Assembly: GCF_000716435.1 (NCBI RefSeq)
Contig: NZ_JNWO01000018.1
Location: 1-64,000 of the forward strand
Length of the DNA: 64,000 bases
Direction: 5' to 3'
Source: Streptomyces xylophagus
Lineage (GTDB): Bacteria; Actinomycetota; Actinomycetes; Streptomycetales; Streptomycetaceae
Shown here in pieces: positions 60,804-64,000 of this stretch. The translations under genes and the position numbers were made by a program. The notes beneath the pieces are model-generated. The model was given only the letters and a program-made list of their open reading frames with translations. It was not told the DNA's origin and did not search any database. Each line of letters begins with the position of its first letter. Within the stretch, counting starts at the first letter, position 1.

Positions 60804-63800
60804 ATGCGGGACAGCCATCGGAGCGACGCCGAACGGCTGTTGGCTCGGGCCGTGGAGGAGGAGGTGCGGCGCTCCGGCGGCCGCACCGACGGGCAGGTGC
60901 TGCTGACGCGGTCCCGGGCCGCTCTGGACGCCATGGCCCAGACGGCGGCCGAGGAGTACGAGGCCTATACGGGGGCCCTCGACGAGGCGTCGGCCGGACA
61001 GCTCACCTTCGGGCAGCGCTTCGCCAAGGAGGGCGCGGGAACTCCCTTACTGGTGGCGGCCGTTGGAGCCGTCGCTGCCGTCGTCGCCGACCTGACCCTC
61101 GGCACCGGCGCCGGCACCGCGCTCGGCGCGGGTGCGGTCGTCGGTGTCGTCGGCGCGGCGGCCACCGTCGTGAAGGTGACCGCGTCCCATCTGCCCGCCG
61201 CGCATCACCGTGCCGGGGCCGCGAGTCAGCCCGGTGGCCCGGAGCAGTTGCGGCTGCAGTGGCTGACGGCGTTGGAGGTGCGGGGCATCCGTCCGTTCCT
61301 GGACCAGCAGCGGGTCCTCGCCGCCTCCACCGGGCCGACGAAGAAGCCGGGGCCGCAGCTGCGCGGTGCGGACAAGAGCGCGGCGGCCCGGCGGCGGAGT
61401 GTGCTGGAGCAGTCCTTCGGTCAACTCCCGGACGCGGTGGGGGCGTTCGCCGGTCGGCGGGCGGAGCTTGCTCGTATTCGGCAGTTGGTGCAGGCGGCCC
61501 GCGCGAGCACGGAGACCCGGCCGACGGTGGTCGTCCTGCACGGGGCGCCCGGCTCGGGGCGGACCACTCTCGCGGTGCGTGCCGCGCACGATCTGCGGGA
61601 CCACTTCCGCGGCGCCTGCGTGGTGGACCTGCGCGGCGACAGCCCCGGCGAGCCGCCCCTCCCCACCCGCGACGCCCTGCTGCACCTCCTGAACCGGCTC
61701 GGCGCACCCCGCGAGCAACTGCTCTTCCGTGAACGCTCCTCCCCCGACCAACAGGTCAAGCGGCTGGGCGAGTTGTACCACCAGCAGCTGACCGGACTGC
61801 CGGTGACGATCGTCCTGGACGACGCCTCCGATGTCGCGCAGGTGGCCACGCTGGTCCCCGAGCGCTCGGACAGCCTGGTCGTGGTCACCGCCCGCAAGCC
61901 CCTCGACCTGCCCGCCGAACTGACCGCCTGGGTACATCAGTTGCCGGTCGAGTCGCTGGACGCGGCGGGCGCGGAGGAGCTGCTGGGCACGGCGGCACAG
62001 GACGGTTCGGGGCCCTACGACGCCGAATCCGCCGACCGGATCAGGGAGTTGTGCGGCGGCCTGCCGCTGGCGCTGCGGATCGCGGGCTCGTCCCTCGGCC
62101 CGCGCTCACCGCGTCAACTGGCCACAGATCTCGGCGCGTACGGCCCGGTGGAGCCGGTCGAGCGGGTGCTGTGGCTGCGCTACACCGACCAGTCGGACCC
62201 GGCCCGCAGACTGCTGCGGCGACTGGCACTGGCCGGCCGGGCATCACTGGGCGCCGCTGCGGCGGCCGCCCTGCTGGGCACGGACCAGACGGAGGCCACC
62301 CGCCATCTGCAGGCCCTCTCCCGAGCAGGCCTCATCGACCACGTCCGCGGCACCCGCTACCGCCTGCACGACCTGGTCCGCGCCTTCGCCCAGGCCCGCC
62401 TCCTCGACGAGGAAGAGCCCTCGGAGCGTACGGCGGCGCAGGAGCGGCTGATCGTGAACTACGGCGAACTCGCCGACTCCGTACTGCGGTTGGTCGACGG
62501 AAACATGTCGACGCGCTCGGACCGGTTCGGCCCGCACGGCTTCACCTCGCTCGACGAGGCGCTGCGCTGGCTGGACGACGAGTCGAGCTTCATCACCTCG
62601 ACGCTGCGGCACGCGGAGGGCGTCGACCAGGGTGCCGTACTGAATCTGCTGGGCGCGCTGTGCGACTACTGCCTGCTGCGCGGCGACCTCTACCGCCTCG
62701 GTGAGATCAGCGAGTTGGCGCAGGCCGTCGACCAGGGGCTCCTTGTCCGCTCGGTGCAGTGGCGCACGGGTATCGCGGCCCGGCAGCTCGGCGAACTCGA
62801 CAAGGCACGCACCACCCTCACCTCCGTCGTCGACCTCTACATGGAGGCCCACCACGACGCGGGCGCCGCGCGCGCCCTCTGCTCCCTCGGCATCACCCTC
62901 CACCACCAGGGCAACCTCACCGAGGCGGCGGCGAAACTCCGCGAGGCCCTGGACCTGCAGGCCCCGCCCGAGCTGGCCACGGACCGCGCCTGGACGATGC
63001 ACGCCCTGGCCGCCGTGGAACGCGACCGCGCCCGACTCCCCGAAGCCATGCGGCTGTTGACCGACTCCCTGGTCCTGCACCGCGCCGGCGAGTCCGTGCA
63101 CGGCGAGGCATGGGCCCACTTCCAGCTCGGCCAACTCGGCCTGCGCATGGGCGACATCCCGCGCGCCGAGTCCGAACTCACCACAGCCCTCGGCCTCTAC
63201 GGCCGTACCCGCGACGCCCGCGGCGAGGCCTGGGCGCTGACCCAGCTGGCCCGGGCCCGACTCGTCGCCGGCGACCCGTCCCCGGCGGTGGACGGCCTGC
63301 GCCAGGCAGCCGCCCGGCACCGCGAGAACGAGGACGCGCGCGGCGAGGCCTGGACGATCTACTACCTGGGCCAGGCCCTGGAGGAGGCAGGCAACCTCGA
63401 CCTGGCGGTACGGGAACTGGAACGCTCCCGCACGATGTTCTCCCGCATGCGGGACGTCTACGGCCTGGCCTGCGCCCGGCACCACTCCGCCCGCGTCACC
63501 CGCGACCAGCGCGCCGCCCAGACCGGCTCCCTGCGCAACTCCGGCTTCGCCCGCCAGCTCCTGGTCGACGCCCGCGCCGACTTCCAGCGCATCGGCGTCG
63601 CCCACGGCGAGGCGTGGACCTGCCTGGAACTCGCGGTGGTGGACGCGGGCAACGCCCGTACCCAACAGGCCCTGACGCTGTGCGACGAGGCGCTGGGCCT
63701 GTTCACCTCGTACGGCGACCACCGCGGCGAGGACTGGGCCCACTTCCTGCGCTCCACGCTGCTGCCGTACGCGGCCCCAGGCGGTGTCGAGGTCGGCACG

Positions 63801-64000
63801 GCGGTCGCGCAGGAGGAACTCGCCCAGCTCTCCCGCGCCGGCCACCCGCACCGCGACGAGAAACTCGACGACTACGTGCAGGCGTACCGGCTGCTGCTGG
63901 AGCGGGGCGTGAACCTGGACGCGGGCTGGCAGGCCTGGCGACTCGGCATGGTGCCGAGCCGGCACGCCCGCGAGGTGATGGGGGTGGCGGTGCCGGACCG
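60804..64000 (+). CDS. STAND (NB-ARC/TPR) ATPase with membrane-inserting segment, partial at window end
   Basis: At least 1065 aa; open from ATG 60804 (GGAGG about 10 nt upstream) to the end of the window without a stop, so the C-terminus is missing. N-terminal helical region, a strongly hydrophobic Ala/Val/Gly stretch (about 78-118) able to form one or two membrane helices, an NB-ARC-like NTPase with L-H-G-A-P-G-S-G-R-T-T at 245-255, hhhh-D-D (T-I-V-L-D-D) and G-L-P-L-A, a winged-helix-like region, then many 40-residue TPR-type repeats marked by G-E-A-W (for example H-G-E-A-W, R-G-E-A-W). The usual P-loop Lys is Arg253. Codon 82 is TTA (61047-61049), the only in-frame TTA I noticed in the window, suggesting bldA-dependent translation. 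Family members act as signal-activated switches in regulation or defence. Confidence 0.9.
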   Translation, partial: MRDSHRSDAERLLARAVEEEVRRSGGRTDGQVLLTRSRAALDAMAQTAAEEYEAYTGALDEASAGQLTFGQRFAKEGAGTPLLVAAVGAVAAVVADLTLGTGAGTALGAGAVVGVVGAAATVVKVTASHLPAAHHRAGAASQPGGPEQLRLQWLTALEVRGIRPFLDQQRVLAASTGPTKKPGPQLRGADKSAAARRRSVLEQSFGQLPDAVGAFAGRRAELARIRQLVQAARASTETRPTVVVLHGAPGSGRTTLAVRAAHDLRDHFRGACVVDLRGDSPGEPPLPTRDALLHLLNRLGAPREQLLFRERSSPDQQVKRLGELYHQQLTGLPVTIVLDDASDVAQVATLVPERSDSLVVVTARKPLDLPAELTAWVHQLPVESLDAAGAEELLGTAAQDGSGPYDAESADRIRELCGGLPLALRIAGSSLGPRSPRQLATDLGAYGPVEPVERVLWLRYTDQSDPARRLLRRLALAGRASLGAAAAAALLGTDQTEATRHLQALSRAGLIDHVRGTRYRLHDLVRAFAQARLLDEEEPSERTAAQERLIVNYGELADSVLRLVDGNMSTRSDRFGPHGFTSLDEALRWLDDESSFITSTLRHAEGVDQGAVLNLLGALCDYCLLRGDLYRLGEISELAQAVDQGLLVRSVQWRTGIAARQLGELDKARTTLTSVVDLYMEAHHDAGAARALCSLGITLHHQGNLTEAAAKLREALDLQAPPELATDRAWTMHALAAVERDRARLPEAMRLLTDSLVLHRAGESVHGEAWAHFQLGQLGLRMGDIPRAESELTTALGLYGRTRDARGEAWALTQLARARLVAGDPSPAVDGLRQAAARHRENEDARGEAWTIYYLGQALEEAGNLDLAVRELERSRTMFSRMRDVYGLACARHHSARVTRDQRAAQTGSLRNSGFARQLLVDARADFQRIGVAHGEAWTCLELAVVDAGNARTQQALTLCDEALGLFTSYGDHRGEDWAHFLRSTLLPYAAPGGVEVGTAVAQEELAQLSRAGHPHRDEKLDDYVQAYRLLLERGVNLDAGWQAWRLGMVPSRHAREVMGVAVPD

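Noticed and set aside
62244..63965. 573-codon minus-strand frame near the window end
   Set aside because: It mirrors the TPR repeats of the plus-strand STAND gene, which has a start, ribosome site and recognisable ATPase motifs.

Overview
The window is high-GC actinomycete DNA and almost certainly a Streptomyces chromosome: GC-rich third positions, many GTG starts, tightly overlapping operons, a secreted GH18 chitinase with the classic direct-repeat promoter, a GTP-dependent PEP carboxykinase, DHA2/TetR and SigE-family regulators, and almost no in-frame TTA codons. No rRNA, tRNA, CRISPR array, insertion sequence or phage module was seen.

Layout. (1) 1-4000, minus strand: an 841-aa membrane protein with a Flp/Tad class III prepilin motif, a polymorphic-toxin-like middle and a C-terminal region with a D...ExK nuclease-like signature, followed by a protein made of two tandem repeats that could be its immunity partner. 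(2) 4.1-7.3 kb, plus: a small secreted Cys-containing protein, then a three-gene ABC exporter operon. (3) 7.3-18.1 kb, minus: a complete-looking tad (Flp pilus) operon, cpaB-tadZ-tadE-tadE-tadA-tadB-tadC, then an embedded two-component system, flp pilin, TadG-like protein, lipoprotein and OmpA-domain protein. (4) 18.2-25.7 kb: zinc-ribbon protein, chitinase, MT0933-type antitoxin-like protein, SigE-family sigma factor with membrane partner, M14 carboxypeptidase, acidic repeat protein. (5) 25.7-32.6 kb: a divergent D-amino-acid utilisation locus (GntP-type permease, RidA, IclR regulator and PfkB kinase on the minus strand; D-threonine aldolase/D-serine dehydratase-like enzyme and N-acyl-D-amino-acid deacylase on the plus strand) with a perfect palindrome in the shared promoter region.

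(6) 32.7-35.4 kb: secreted S1 protease, AlaA-type transaminase and a small conserved protein. (7) 35.6-45.3 kb: two convergent operons, four plus-strand genes (binding protein, TelA, binding-protein/vWA fusion lipoprotein, membrane protein) and six minus-strand genes (Ser/Thr kinase, YbjN-like, membrane protein, TerY-like vWA, PP2C, kinase-like protein), whose stop codons are 4 bp apart. This resembles Ter-type stress-signalling systems. (8) 45.4-50.8 kb: pckG, TrhA/hemolysin III, MFS exporter with its TetR. (9) 50.8-57.4 kb, minus: a four-gene cell-surface glycan operon (processive GT2, ArnT/PMT-like transferase, DPM1-GtrA fusion, copper radical oxidase), functionally reminiscent of cslA-glxA. 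(10) 57.5-64 kb: DUF255 thioredoxin-like protein with an ArsR-like regulator, a small membrane protein behind a repeated operator, and a large STAND (NB-ARC/TPR) ATPase that runs off the end of the window.

The best candidates for something undescribed are the prepilin-motif toxin with its duplicated neighbour beside a tad locus, the convergent TelA/TerY signalling island, and the truncated membrane-anchored STAND ATPase with an altered P-loop and a TTA codon. All functional statements rest on reading the sequence and remembered families; nothing was searched.
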